A DNA stretch of 30,979 nucleotides from CAKOSP01 sp964370545 (GCA_964370545.1 CAYJJQ010000011.1:1-30979); one strand, 5' to 3'; positions 1 through 7,543 are shown, counted from the first letter of the stretch. The notes: generated by a model not told the origin, from the sequence alone. Made by a program: numbers and translations.

Positions 1-506
1 TCATCTACTAGATATTCATATATTTCATATTCAAATTCAGATAAATTTTCTCTGATTTTACTTTCTAAGTTTTTAAAATCCTCTTCATCAGTTATTTGTT
101 CTAGAGGATCACTTACATAAGAACTTTCTATTATTTCTACTAGTGGAACTCCTACTGTTTGATAAATATAATCCAGTGAATAAGAATCTATATGTATTTT
201 CATCTTTTCAGTATTATACTTTCTAATAAGTTTCATTATTCTTCTTTTTACACATAAAGATAAAAAAGTAGCAAAGCTTGCATCTTTATTATCTTTATAG
301 CTTTTTAATGCATCTGAAAAACCAACTAAAGCTTCTCCAAAAGCTTCTTGTCTTTCTATACCTAATTTATTAAATGAAGGATGAAACTTACTTAATATGA
401 CATCAATAGTCGGTTTATATTTATTAAACAATATGGTTTTAGCAACTTCATCTTCTTCACGTATTAACATTATTATTTCTTCATCTGATATTTTTTCAGT
501 ATTCAA
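1..506 (-). CDS. sigH: RNA polymerase sigma-70 family factor, SigH-like (3' end off window)
   Basis: Reading down from a TTG at 506 gives about 168 codons without a stop, running off the window edge, so the C-terminus is missing. The protein begins NTEKISDEEI and carries a region-2-like segment (QEAFGEALVGFSDALKSY, then FATFLSLCVKRRIMKLIR), which is the helical core and -10 recognition part of small sigma factors; an acidic linker follows. TTG is chosen because GAGG lies 8 nt upstream and it begins one base after the rlmB stop; the next in-frame ATG is 12 codons in and would cut the first helix. In Bacillus the order is rlmB-rae1-sigH, so position supports a SigH-type factor, with rae1 absent here. 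In B. subtilis SigH drives post-exponential genes; what it controls here is unknown. A general sigma-24-like factor remains possible. Confidence 0.75.
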   Translation of the reverse strand, partial: MNTEKISDEEIIMLIREEDEVAKTILFNKYKPTIDVILSKFHPSFNKLGIERQEAFGEALVGFSDALKSYKDNKDASFATFLSLCVKRRIMKLIRKYNTEKMKIHIDSYSLDYIYQTVGVPLVEIIESSYVSDPLEQITDEEDFKNLESKIRENLSEFEYEIYEYLVD

Positions 507-507
507 T

Positions 508-1167
508 CTAATTCCTCATTTCAAATATTAAAATACCAGCTGCTACTGAAGCATTTAAACTATCTATATTATTAGCCATTGGAATTCTTACTAATTGATC
601 ACTTGTATCTTTCACTAACCTAGAAATACCTTTGCCTTCATTTCCAATAATAAGTGCTTTTTTACCAGAATAATCTAAAGTTTTATAATCTTCCCCTTCA
701 AGATGACTAGCATATATAAAATAATTCTTATTTTGCAGTTCTTTAATAGCATTTACTAAATTAGTAACTAATATAATATTTACTTTAAATGCAGTTCCTG
801 CACTCACCTTTATTACAGTATCATTTACAAGTACAGCCCTATCCTTAGGAATAATGATATCTGTAATACCAGCTGAAGCTGCACTTCTTATTATAGCTCC
901 AAAATTATGAGGATCTTCTATATGATCTAATATTAAAATAAATTCACTATTAATACTTTTCATATCTTTATACTCATAATCAAATATATCAATGGCTATA
1001 CCTTGATGATTACCTTTAGTTTTATTATCTAATACACTATTAGTAACAAATTCATATTTGATTTTATTATCATTTAAAAATGTAATATATTCCTTACGCG
1101 AAATATAAACTTTTTTTATTTTTTTAAAATCTATTTCTTCTAAAATTTTCTTTCCATATACTAGCAT
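508..1167 (-). CDS. rlmB: 23S rRNA (guanosine-2'-O-)-methyltransferase, RlmB/TrmH (SPOUT) family
   Basis: A 219-aa SpoU/TrmH-family 2'-O-ribose methyltransferase, which uses SAM to methylate a guanosine in the 23S rRNA peptidyl-transferase region. Three SPOUT signatures are visible: motif 1 in DPHNFGAIIRSAASAGITD (around 87-105), motif 2 in ALIIGNEGKGIS (around 172-183), and motif 3 in IPMANNIDSLNASVAAGI (around 198-215). The N-terminal RNA-binding domain (MLVYGKKILEEI) is short, so the protein is slightly smaller than the usual 240-250 aa. The ATG is preceded by AAGGGAG. The stop is one base from the TTG of the sigma-factor gene downstream, so the two are probably cotranscribed. The exact target nucleotide is inferred from the family and the conserved neighbour; another TrmH-type target cannot be excluded. 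Confidence 0.88.
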   Translation of the reverse strand: MLVYGKKILEEIDFKKIKKVYISRKEYITFLNDNKIKYEFVTNSVLDNKTKGNHQGIAIDIFDYEYKDMKSINSEFILILDHIEDPHNFGAIIRSAASAGITDIIIPKDRAVLVNDTVIKVSAGTAFKVNIILVTNLVNAIKELQNKNYFIYASHLEGEDYKTLDYSGKKALIIGNEGKGISRLVKDTSDQLVRIPMANNIDSLNASVAAGILIFEMRN

Positions 1168-1222
1168 ATTAACTCCCTTGTTTATTGTATAATACCATAA
1201 TTTAAAAATTTAATAAAGCCCA

Positions 1223-2155
1223 TTACAAGTCTTTACTTATTTTTAAAAACTTACTTAATTTAAGTAAACAATTATCTAATTTAATGAATTTTAAATCTAA
1301 TTCACCTATTGCTTTATCCGTCATTGTTGCCGTATTTAAAGTAGATAATAATTCTAGTGTATATTTAGGTTTTATTTTTTTTAGATTCCAATATTTATTT
1401 ATTAAATTATTGTGTTTAAATAACTTATCCACAGAAATATATTTTATTTTATAAGATATCTCACTAGCTGTTAGAAATTTATCAAATAATTCTTTTAATT
1501 TTATTTTATCTGAGTATATTTCATATCTTTTTCCATTTTCTCCATATAATGAAACATTTATAATTGAGTTTGCTAAATTAATTACATCAATATAATATAA
1601 ATCTAAATCAGCAAAATACTTACTTGATTTTGTATATATATTATAAAAATATTTATTAAATATATTACCTCTAAAATCATTAGGGCCAGCAAAAAGTCCT
1701 GGCACTACCACTGAAACATTAAGATTATTTTTCTTACCTATAACGTAGTCATTCGCTTCTTTTTTTATTTTTCCATAAGCATGATCATTTGATAAAGAAA
1801 AAAAGTTACTAACATGCACATATTTATCTACTCTTGATTCTTCACACATTTTAATTATGTTTTTAGTTCCTTGAAAATTAATTTCTTTTAATAAACAATC
1901 ATTTTCATCCATAGAAAAATAATTAACACAATTAATCACATATAAAATAGTTTTTTTATCACTTTTAAATATATCTTGTAAAGTATCTATTTTAGTTATA
2001 TCTCCATAATACTTAGCAACAACTTTAGGAAGCTTATCTTCATGTTTTTTATCATGTATTAATACTCTAACTTTTTTATTTTGCTTAGTTAATAATGATA
2101 CTACATTATAGCCAATATGACCAAGCGCTCCTAATATTATAAATTCTTCTTTCAT
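1223..2155 (-). CDS. NAD(P)-dependent extended SDR oxidoreductase/epimerase
   Basis: An extended short-chain dehydrogenase/reductase of 310 aa. The N-terminus has the Rossmann nucleotide-binding motif GALGHIG (GxxGxxG, residues 9-15), an acidic beta-alpha stretch follows (YYGDITK), and the active-site YGKIK (Tyr127, Lys131) has an upstream HVSNFFSLS serine region. This fits NAD-dependent epimerase/dehydratase or dihydroflavonol-reductase-like enzymes; the substrate cannot be told. A longer reading from 2209 (18 extra residues) is open but wrong: the ATG at 2155 has AAGAAGAAGG a few bases upstream, and a good promoter (2181-2209) lies inside the supposed extension. It is divergent from the radical SAM gene at 2238. 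Confidence 0.75.
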   Translation of the reverse strand: MKEEFIILGALGHIGYNVVSLLTKQNKKVRVLIHDKKHEDKLPKVVAKYYGDITKIDTLQDIFKSDKKTILYVINCVNYFSMDENDCLLKEINFQGTKNIIKMCEESRVDKYVHVSNFFSLSNDHAYGKIKKEANDYVIGKKNNLNVSVVVPGLFAGPNDFRGNIFNKYFYNIYTKSSKYFADLDLYYIDVINLANSIINVSLYGENGKRYEIYSDKIKLKELFDKFLTASEISYKIKYISVDKLFKHNNLINKYWNLKKIKPKYTLELLSTLNTATMTDKAIGELDLKFIKLDNCLLKLSKFLKISKDL

Positions 2156-2180
2156 TAAAACCTTCTTCTTAAGTATATAT

Positions 2181-2209
2181 ATTATAATTAATTTTACAGA
2201 TAATTTCAA
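2181..2209 (-). promoter_or_regulatory. Sigma-A type promoter of the SDR gene
   Basis: On the minus strand TTGAAA (2209-2204), a 17-bp spacer, then TATAAT (2186-2181). The start point would fall near 2175, ahead of the ribosome binding site of the SDR gene. This promoter decides the SDR start at 2155. Confidence 0.65.
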
Positions 2210-2237
2210 CTTATGTTACAATATTTATGGAGGTTTT

Positions 2238-3161
2238 ATGTTTAAATATACACTTGATAACAAAAGATATCATACTTTTAATTATTTTTTAAAAAATAAA
2301 TTCGGTCACAAAGTTTTTAAGGTACCTCTTAATGCTAATTTTAGTTGTCCACATAAACTAAGCGGCGGTTGTATATTTTGTAAAGATGAAAGCCAATCTA
2401 ATATAATTAATAAGGAAGATAATATACTAAATCAATTTAAAAATGCTAAGAATGTAATGCTAAGAAAATGGCCAAATAGCAAATATATTGCTTATTTTCA
2501 AGCAGGAACCAATACCTATGCTGATATTAATATTTTAAGAAATACCTTTGATGGTATATTAAATATTGATAATGTTGTAGGAATAGCAATTGCTACTAGA
2601 CCTGATTGTTTAAGTGATGAATGTATTAAATATTTATCTGAATTAAATAAAAAAACATTTCTAACAATTGAATTAGGATTACAAAGTTCTAATGATAGTA
2701 CCCTTAAATACATCAATAGAGGTCATGATGTAGCGTGTTTTGATGATGCGGTAAATAGATTAAAGAAAGAAAATATATTTGTTGTAGCGCATATTATTAA
2801 TGGATTACCATATGAAACAGAAAAAGATATGATTAATACTGTTGTTCATTTAAATAAACTTAAGATAAATGGAATAAAAATACACGCTCTTTATATTTCT
2901 AAGAATACTAAATTAGCAAAGTTATATGAAAAAGAAAAATTTAATATACTTAGTAAAGATGAATATATAGATATTGTTTGTAAACAATTAGAATTACTTG
3001 ATGATAAAATTGTTATTGAAAGAATTACTGGAGATCCAAATGTTGAGGATTTAATTGTTCCTAACTGGTTAGTAAAGAAGTTTTGTTTATTAAATGATAT
3101 AGATAAAATGCTTGTTAAAAAAGATTCATATCAAGGAATAAAAGCAAATAAAAACTGTTAA
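2238..3161 (+). CDS. Radical SAM protein, TIGR01212 / YhcC family
   Basis: A 307-aa radical SAM enzyme of the YhcC (YtqA) type. The [4Fe-4S]/SAM cysteines are C37, C45 and C48 (CPHKLSGGCIFC, spacing Cx7Cx2C), the unusual spacing typical of this Elp3-like group. Later landmarks are the YFQAGTNTYAD stretch around residue 87-97, GIAIATRPDC near 116, and ELGLQSSND near 146, all typical of the TIM-barrel core. Substrate and product of this family are not established. The ATG has a strong GGAGG at 2229-2233. The gene is divergent from the SDR gene and convergent with rubrerythrin, sharing a bidirectional hairpin at 3151-3181 that includes its stop codon. It is the only plus-strand gene in the first 25 kb. 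Confidence 0.85.
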   Translation: MFKYTLDNKRYHTFNYFLKNKFGHKVFKVPLNANFSCPHKLSGGCIFCKDESQSNIINKEDNILNQFKNAKNVMLRKWPNSKYIAYFQAGTNTYADINILRNTFDGILNIDNVVGIAIATRPDCLSDECIKYLSELNKKTFLTIELGLQSSNDSTLKYINRGHDVACFDDAVNRLKKENIFVVAHIINGLPYETEKDMINTVVHLNKLKINGIKIHALYISKNTKLAKLYEKEKFNILSKDEYIDIVCKQLELLDDKIVIERITGDPNVEDLIVPNWLVKKFCLLNDIDKMLVKKDSYQGIKANKNC

Positions 3162-3181
3162 CAAATGTTGTTAACAGTTTT
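3151..3181. terminator. Bidirectional intrinsic terminator between radical SAM and rubrerythrin genes
   Basis: A perfect 13-bp stem (3151-3163 with 3169-3181) with a 5-nt loop; A-rich on the left and T-rich on the right, so it gives a U-run on both strands. It sits between convergent genes and overlaps the radical SAM stop codon. Confidence 0.85.
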
Positions 3182-3184
3182 TTA

Positions 3185-3724
3185 TTAATAATTTTCTGCT
3201 TTAACTTCAAAGTGAGATTGAGGGTGATCACATACAGGACACATTTTAATTGCGTCTTTTCCTACATGAATATGTCCACAGTTTCTACATTTCCATTCTT
3301 TTTCTTCTGATTTAGAAAATACTGTATTTTTTTCAACATTATTTAATAAATCTAAATATCTTTCTTCATGTTCTTTTTCTATTTTGCCAACTTCTTCAAA
3401 TAAGTAAGCTATTCTATTAAATCCTTCTTCTTTAGCTATTTTAGCAAATTCAGCATACATATCAGTCCACTCATAATTTTCACCATCAGCAGCTGCTTTT
3501 AAATTTTCATTAGTTGAAGCAATTTCTCCACCCATTAATAATTTAAACCACATTTTAGCGTGCTCTTTTTCATTATTAGCAGTTTCTTCAAAAATAGCAG
3601 CTATTTGCTCATAGCCTTCTTTTTTTGCTTTGCTAGCAAAATATGTATACTTATTTCTAGCTTGACTTTCTCCTGCAAAAGCAGTCCATAAATTTTGTTC
3701 AGTTTTAGTTCCTTTTAGTTCCAT
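3185..3724 (-). CDS. rbr: Rubrerythrin
   Basis: A 179-aa rubrerythrin, a non-heme di-iron peroxidase that reduces hydrogen peroxide to water in anaerobes. The ferritin-like four-helix domain (about 1-130) shows E19, the first EKEH (E52/H55) and the second EKEH (residues 116-119), which supply the diiron ligands. The C-terminal rubredoxin-like FeS4 domain has CRNC (146-149) and CPVC (162-165). Length is normal. The start at 3724 follows GGAGGAAAAA; an upstream in-frame ATG at 3748 adds 8 residues and has no such site. The gene overlaps the end of perR by 20 nt, so its ribosome binding site lies in perR, and the pair is a peroxide-response operon under the box at 4107-4121. Confidence 0.95.
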   Translation of the reverse strand: MELKGTKTEQNLWTAFAGESQARNKYTYFASKAKKEGYEQIAAIFEETANNEKEHAKMWFKLLMGGEIASTNENLKAAADGENYEWTDMYAEFAKIAKEEGFNRIAYLFEEVGKIEKEHEERYLDLLNNVEKNTVFSKSEEKEWKCRNCGHIHVGKDAIKMCPVCDHPQSHFEVKAENY

Positions 3725-4094
3725 TTTTTCCTCCTTGTTTACAATCATTACAAATCCCTACAAATTTAACTTCGAAATCATCAATTTGATTACCGTCTAC
3801 ATTGTTAATATCAAAATTAATTCTATCAAAGACATCAATTATTTTATTACAATTAGAGCAAATAAAATGATGATGTTTTACGTTTAGGTTATCATATCTA
3901 TCTAAACCTTCATTTGTTTTTATTCGAATGATTTTATTATCTAATACTAGTTGATTAATATTTCTATAAACTGTTCCCAAACTAATACTAGGTATATTTT
4001 CTTTTGCTATACCATATATTTCATCTGTATTCAAATGATCGCATGAATTATTAATAATATCTAGAATTAAATTTCTTTGTTTAGATAATCTCAT
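3705..4094 (-). CDS. perR: Peroxide-responsive Fur-family repressor PerR
   Basis: A 129-aa Fur-family regulator. The winged helix covers residues 1-65 (SLGTVYRNINQL is the recognition helix); the metal-binding dimer domain follows. Compared with B. subtilis PerR (from memory), the five regulatory-metal ligands are all present with identical spacing: H20, D68, H74, H76 and D87 match H37, D85, H91, H93 and D104. D87, rather than Glu, is the feature linked to peroxide sensing. Structural zinc Cys pairs are C79/C82 and C115/C118. The N-terminus is about 17 residues shorter than in Bacillus PerR. Cotranscription with rubrerythrin supports PerR over Fur or Zur. Its own promoter carries a 7-1-7 palindrome, implying autoregulation. 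Confidence 0.88.
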   Translation of the reverse strand: MRLSKQRNLILDIINNSCDHLNTDEIYGIAKENIPSISLGTVYRNINQLVLDNKIIRIKTNEGLDRYDNLNVKHHHFICSNCNKIIDVFDRINFDINNVDGNQIDDFEVKFVGICNDCKQGGKNGTKRN

Positions 4095-4106
4095 ATTCCT
4101 CCTAAT

Positions 4107-4121
4107 TAGTAATGATTACTA
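4107..4121. promoter_or_regulatory. Fur/PerR-family operator (7-1-7 palindrome) of perR-rbr
   Basis: TAGTAAT-G-ATTACTA is a perfect 7-1-7 inverted repeat lying between the -10 element and the perR ribosome binding site, covering the transcription start. It matches the layout of PerR boxes (TTATAATnATTATAA), but the third base is G as in Zur boxes. Position indicates repression by PerR. Confidence 0.75.
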
Positions 4122-4125
4122 TTTA

Positions 4126-4154
4126 AGTATATACCTTGTTTTTAATTTTGTCAA
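4126..4154 (-). promoter_or_regulatory. Sigma-A promoter of the perR-rbr operon
   Basis: TTGACA (4154-4149), 17-bp spacer, TATACT (4131-4126) on the minus strand. It is immediately followed by the operator at 4107-4121 and preceded by an intrinsic terminator that isolates it from upstream transcription. Confidence 0.8.
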
Positions 4155-4158
4155 TATA

Positions 4159-4186
4159 AAAAGAAATTCATAATTGAATTTCTTTT
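4159..4186 (-). terminator. Intrinsic terminator upstream of perR
   Basis: A 12-bp perfect stem (4159-4170 with 4175-4186), 4-nt loop. On the minus strand it ends in a TTTT tract, so it would stop transcription from the candidate ncRNA promoter at 4390-4418 and shield the perR promoter. Confidence 0.75.
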
Positions 4187-4384
4187 ATTATATTTCAAGT
4201 TTAACAAGTGTATGTCTTTATATGACAACAAATGAAATATAATTTTATAATAGCGGAATTAAATTAAAACTGATTACTGCTTACTTCTTTAATAATTAAA
4301 GCAAATTGGTGCTTATAACTAGTCAACCCCTTGATTCGTTACTAACTACTAAAGATATTATCTTATAATCAATCCTCCTCTATA
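4159..4384 (-). ncRNA. Candidate structured small RNA, about 225 nt, class unknown
   Basis: The 352-bp stretch between perR and the metallophosphoesterase gene has no convincing ORF, yet it contains a complete minus-strand transcription unit: promoter (4390-4418), then about 225 nt, then a terminator hairpin (4159-4186). Several local pairings are visible on the minus strand: AAGAT/ATCTT early in the transcript, ACTAGTTA with TAATCAGT (7 of 8 pairs) enclosing small AAGC/GCTT and CTTTAA/TTAAAG hairpins, and TGTC/GACA near the 3' end. Size and isolation resemble 6S RNA or another housekeeping RNA, but I do not recognise conserved motifs of 6S, tmRNA, SRP or RNase P. A GAGGAGG near the 5' end has no start codon at useful spacing. 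Confidence 0.45.
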
Positions 4385-4389
4385 ATAAA

Positions 4390-4418
4390 AGTATACATAA
4401 ATATGATTTACTTTACAA
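4390..4418 (-). promoter_or_regulatory. Sigma-A promoter of the candidate ncRNA
   Basis: TTGTAA (4418-4413), 17-bp spacer, TATACT (4395-4390) on the minus strand, placed just after the terminator of the metallophosphoesterase gene. No gene follows before the next terminator. Confidence 0.6.
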
Positions 4419-4423
4419 TATAA

Positions 4424-4448
4424 AAACAACGATTTTACATCGTTGTTT
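4424..4448 (-). terminator. Intrinsic terminator of the rluA-like/metallophosphoesterase operon
   Basis: A 10-bp stem (4424-4433 with 4439-4448), 5-nt loop, followed on the minus strand by a short T tract. It overlaps the metallophosphoesterase stop codon. Confidence 0.75.
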
Positions 4449-5271
4449 ACATTTTCTTTAAATTGTTTTCTTGTATATATTCTTCGGCATGTTTACCCCA
4501 ACATAAATGCATGTCTATATTTTTTTCATTTAAATGTTTTACATATTGAGTGCAGTAATCAATACCATCATTATATATATTATATAATAAATTACTCCAA
4601 TCAGGACACTTATTATAATAGTCTGTGTTAAGATAATATTTTTTTATTTCTTCCATATTATGTGCATATTTTTTAAACTTTGCATTTATATTTTCATCTA
4701 ATGTTATTATTAAACATGAAGATTCTGCTGTCTCATCCTTTTTAAATGATATAGCTCCAGAATTAAAAAAGTATTTATCTTTATATTTAAAAGAAAAGGG
4801 AATATGTGTATGGCCAAATAAAAATATATCCACATTATAATCATTTATCATTTTATCAAATAATTCATAGTTATCTTCATAAACATATTCTTTTACATTA
4901 TATGGGCTTCCATGAGATACGGCTATTCTATACCCCTCAAATTCATAAATATCAAATGTTTTTAAACCTTTAATATAATTCATATTTTCTTTTGTTAAAT
5001 CATAGTAAGCATATAAAGACGGTAACCACTCCACTTTATCTTCCCAAGTTTTGCCATCATAATTCCTTATTACTTCTTCTCTACTACCAGCTATTACATA
5101 ATTGCTTAAATTTCTAATAATAGAAATAACTTCATTATTTTCAAAACCATCAGTTATATAATCTCCACAAAATATATACTCATCTATATTTTCTTTTTCT
5201 AAGTCTTTTAATATTTCTTTTAATATCTTTGCATTAGAATGTATATCAGTTAGTACTGCTATTTTTTTCAT
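4447..5271 (-). CDS. Calcineurin-like metallophosphoesterase family protein
   Basis: A 274-aa cytosolic phosphoesterase of the calcineurin/YfcE-like superfamily. Metal-site motifs are D9-x-H11 (TDIHSN), G36-D37 (FCGDYITDG), a GNHD-equivalent at 62-65, VSHGSP and the terminal FGHTHIP. The GNHD motif reads GSRE, so its usual Asn metal ligand and His catalytic residue are Ser and Arg; the other motifs are intact. This suggests altered chemistry or a regulatory phosphoesterase. About 90 residues follow GHTH, longer than small YfcE proteins. The ATG has GGGAGAAG upstream and overlaps the end of the pseudouridine synthase gene by 26 nt, so the two are translationally coupled. The substrate is unknown. 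Confidence 0.8.
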   Translation of the reverse strand: MKKIAVLTDIHSNAKILKEILKDLEKENIDEYIFCGDYITDGFENNEVISIIRNLSNYVIAGSREEVIRNYDGKTWEDKVEWLPSLYAYYDLTKENMNYIKGLKTFDIYEFEGYRIAVSHGSPYNVKEYVYEDNYELFDKMINDYNVDIFLFGHTHIPFSFKYKDKYFFNSGAISFKKDETAESSCLIITLDENINAKFKKYAHNMEEIKKYYLNTDYYNKCPDWSNLLYNIYNDGIDYCTQYVKHLNEKNIDMHLCWGKHAEEYIQENNLKKM

Positions 5272-5920
5272 TAATTACTTCTCCCACTTTAAATTCTTTA
5301 GGTATTGGAGCAATAAACTCCATTTGCTTTTTACTTTTTGGATGCACTATTTTAAGTACGTGAGCATGCAATGCTAATCTACTATAATAGTTAGTTTTAG
5401 CATTATATTTTTTATCTCCTACTATTGGATGACCTAAATTAGCTAATTGACATCTAATTTGATTTTTTCTTCCTGTTTTAATATTAACTTTAAGTAATGC
5501 ATTATCTTTAAATTGTTTTAACACTTCATATTCAGTTATAGCTAACTTTCCATTTTTCTTATTAGAAACATACACTTCTAAAAAGTTATTTTCACTCAAA
5601 TAATCCTGTAAGACAGCTTTTTTCTTTTCTACTTTACCTTCAACTATTGCAAGATAGTGTCTTTGACTGATAGTATTCCAATGATCTTGTAAATGCTTTT
5701 TAGCTTTATCATTTTTAGCAAATATAATAACACCTGATGTTTCACGATCAAGTCTATGAACTATAAATACTTTTTGATTCTTTTTATATACATAATCCCT
5801 TGCATAACTATATAAATTTATACTTGGTTTTGAATCTGTATTAATTGTTAACATTTTGCTTTTTTTGTTTACTACTAAAATTTCTTTATCTTCGTAAATA
5901 ATATCAAGTGTTTTTTTCAT
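5246..5920 (-). CDS. RluA-family RNA pseudouridine synthase (no S4 domain)
   Basis: A 224-aa pseudouridine synthase of the RluA family, which isomerises specific uridines in rRNA or tRNA. The catalytic motif HRLDRETSG lies at 55-63 with D58 as the nucleophile; the later KTGRKNQIRCQLA and GHPIVGDKKY motifs are also present. There is no N-terminal S4 domain: the protein starts directly with the catalytic fold, as in the short RluA-like proteins of 220 aa, so it is complete. The start has GAGAGG upstream, and an extended -10 (TGTTATAAT, near 5937-5945) just before it. It overlaps the metallophosphoesterase gene. Which RNA site it modifies cannot be deduced from sequence. Confidence 0.87.
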   Translation of the reverse strand: MKKTLDIIYEDKEILVVNKKSKMLTINTDSKPSINLYSYARDYVYKKNQKVFIVHRLDRETSGVIIFAKNDKAKKHLQDHWNTISQRHYLAIVEGKVEKKKAVLQDYLSENNFLEVYVSNKKNGKLAITEYEVLKQFKDNALLKVNIKTGRKNQIRCQLANLGHPIVGDKKYNAKTNYYSRLALHAHVLKIVHPKSKKQMEFIAPIPKEFKVGEVINEKNSSTN

Positions 5921-6300
5921 CTTTACCTCTCATATATTATAACACTTACTAATAAAAAAAAGTATCATTATATTTATTACTTGTCATTTAGACATAAAAA
6001 AAGTATTTAAAATTTAATATCGCTTTTTAAAAATACTTTACCAGTATGTGGTTACGTTATTAATTTTAAATACTATGTGTAGAGTGAGAGTTATTTTGTA
6101 AACTAATGTTTACATTTTGTTTGAGTTTATTATGCGTTTAGAGTCTTATGTTTAGGTACGTGTTATTTTATCTTATAGGATCACCTTTCTTTCTACTAAT
6201 TAAAAATTATCTATTCAATATTTTATTACTTCTTATTTAATATAACATCTTTTTTTGTTATCACCTTGCCTTTCATAATATTATTATATATTATGAAACT
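5921..6300. other. Gene-free 380-bp stretch with palindromes and a terminator
   Basis: No ORF of credible length lies here on either strand. From left to right it holds the rluA-like promoter region, the terminator at 5996-6038, a perfect TGTAAAC-TAAT-GTTTACA inverted repeat (6097-6114), and an 11-bp inverted repeat right after the kinase stop (6271-6281 with 6288-6298) that lacks a T tract and so is not a standard terminator. Two AAGGTGAT ribosome-binding-like stretches occur on the minus strand but open only very short frames (12 codons from a GTG at about 6263). It may be a long 3' UTR or a small RNA. Confidence 0.4.
5996..6038 (-). terminator. Intrinsic terminator upstream of the rluA-like gene
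   Basis: AAGTATTT (6001-6008) pairs with AAATACTT (6031-6038), with partial pairing further in, and a run of seven T follows on the minus strand. It ends transcription coming either from the kinase operon or from a small RNA in 6040-6300. Confidence 0.65.
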
Positions 6301-7543
6301 TTACCTAACCTTAAATTTAACAATAAATTTAGTTTCTTTATTTTTAACACTCTGGCATTCTATATTTCCTTGCATTTTATTTACTATTGTTTTGGCAATA
6401 AACAATCCTAAACCATAACTACTTTCTCTATTTGTTCTTGATTCATCACCTTTATAAAATCTATCAAAGATATAAGGAATATTTTTTTCATCTATACCCA
6501 TACCACTATTTATAACCTCTAAAACAGCATCTTTTTTTACTTTATATAACTTAATATATATTTTCCCTTCCGGGTCAGTATACTTTATTGCATTATCTAA
6601 AAGAATTTTAACAATTTGTGAAAACTTTTCGATATCTACATATGCTTTTATATTTTTATCTATTTTTGATTTAAATTCAATATTTTTTTCAAAAGCTATT
6701 GTTTCAAATGAAAATAACGTTTCATTTAATGCAGTACTTATATTTTGATCTTTTAGTATATATTTTTCTTCTTCCGCTTTCGCAGATGATAATAATTCAT
6801 TTACTAATTTGTTCATATTTGTAACTTCATTTTTAATATAATTAAGCCATTTTTCTTGACTCTTTACCTTTTCATTTTTATTTAATAAAACTAAATCAGT
6901 ATTAGCACTTATAATGGTTAATGGAGTTTTAAGTTCATGCGTAGCATCTGCAACAAACCTAGTTTGTTTTTCCCATATTTCTTCAACTGGTTTTATAGAT
7001 TTATTTGCAAATATTAAACTAACAAAATATATGATTATTAACATCGCTATTCCTACAAAACCAAAATTAAATAATAAATCATCAAGTGTTTCGAGGCTAC
7101 TAGTTATATCTAAAAATGATATTCTATATTCACTATCTCCAATATAATCATTTAATAATTCATTTTGAGGTATTTTTGAAATTGAATATAACCAGGTTCT
7201 ATTTCCAATATTTGTTTGGCCAACAGTATTTTCTGTTGAAAATATCTTTTCAGATATATCAATATATATATCATTTTCGTACATTAACTTCACCATTTCT
7301 ATTAACCAATAAATTAAAAGATGTATCAAATTCTGTTTCAAATTCACTATAAATTTCTTCTGTTGAGTCAGGATCCCTTAAATTATTAAATGTTCCATAA
7401 GATATTTTTTCCAACCTTTGAAAATCATTATTAGTAATTGTTATATAAGTTATTGCATAAATAGCAGCAAATGAAAAAAACATAATAATAAATATTATTA
7501 CAATATTAAATATCAATAATTTGTTTTTCATTTCCTTAAGCAT
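6301..7543 (-). pseudogene. Sensor histidine kinase, split by a frameshift near 7271-7290
   Basis: Two minus-strand frames together make one kinase of about 413 aa. The first (7543 to 7271, 90 aa) has a TM helix around residues 8-32 and the start of an extracellular sensor, ending ...NRNGEVNVRK at a TGA. The second frame (to 6301) continues with YENDIYIDIS, a second TM, then ADATHELKTPLT (phospho-accepting His), the N box DNAIKY, G1 INSGMGID, F box FDRFYKGDE and G2 GLGLFIAKTI. The change is one extra base around GTTAATGTACGAAAA; losing one base restores a smooth junction. The C-terminal frame has no good ribosome binding site. It follows the response regulator stop by 2 nt. It may be a true pseudogene, a phase-variable gene, or an assembly error. 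Confidence 0.78.

Noticed and set aside
2156..2209. N-terminal extension of the SDR protein
   Set aside because: It overlaps a good promoter and has no ribosome binding site; the start at 2155 has one.
2192..2222. Plus-strand promoter TTTACA-18-TACAAT for the radical SAM gene
   Set aside because: The start point would fall on the ribosome binding site itself, leaving no leader, so this is uncertain and not listed.
4240..4262. T-box-like AATTCCGCT on the minus strand
   Set aside because: No full T-box consensus, no specifier stem and no aminoacyl-tRNA or amino-acid gene downstream.
4300..4385. Short peptide (16 codons from ATT) after GAGGAGG in the candidate ncRNA
   Set aside because: The start would be ATT with no spacing from the ribosome-binding-like sequence; alternative starts open only four codons.
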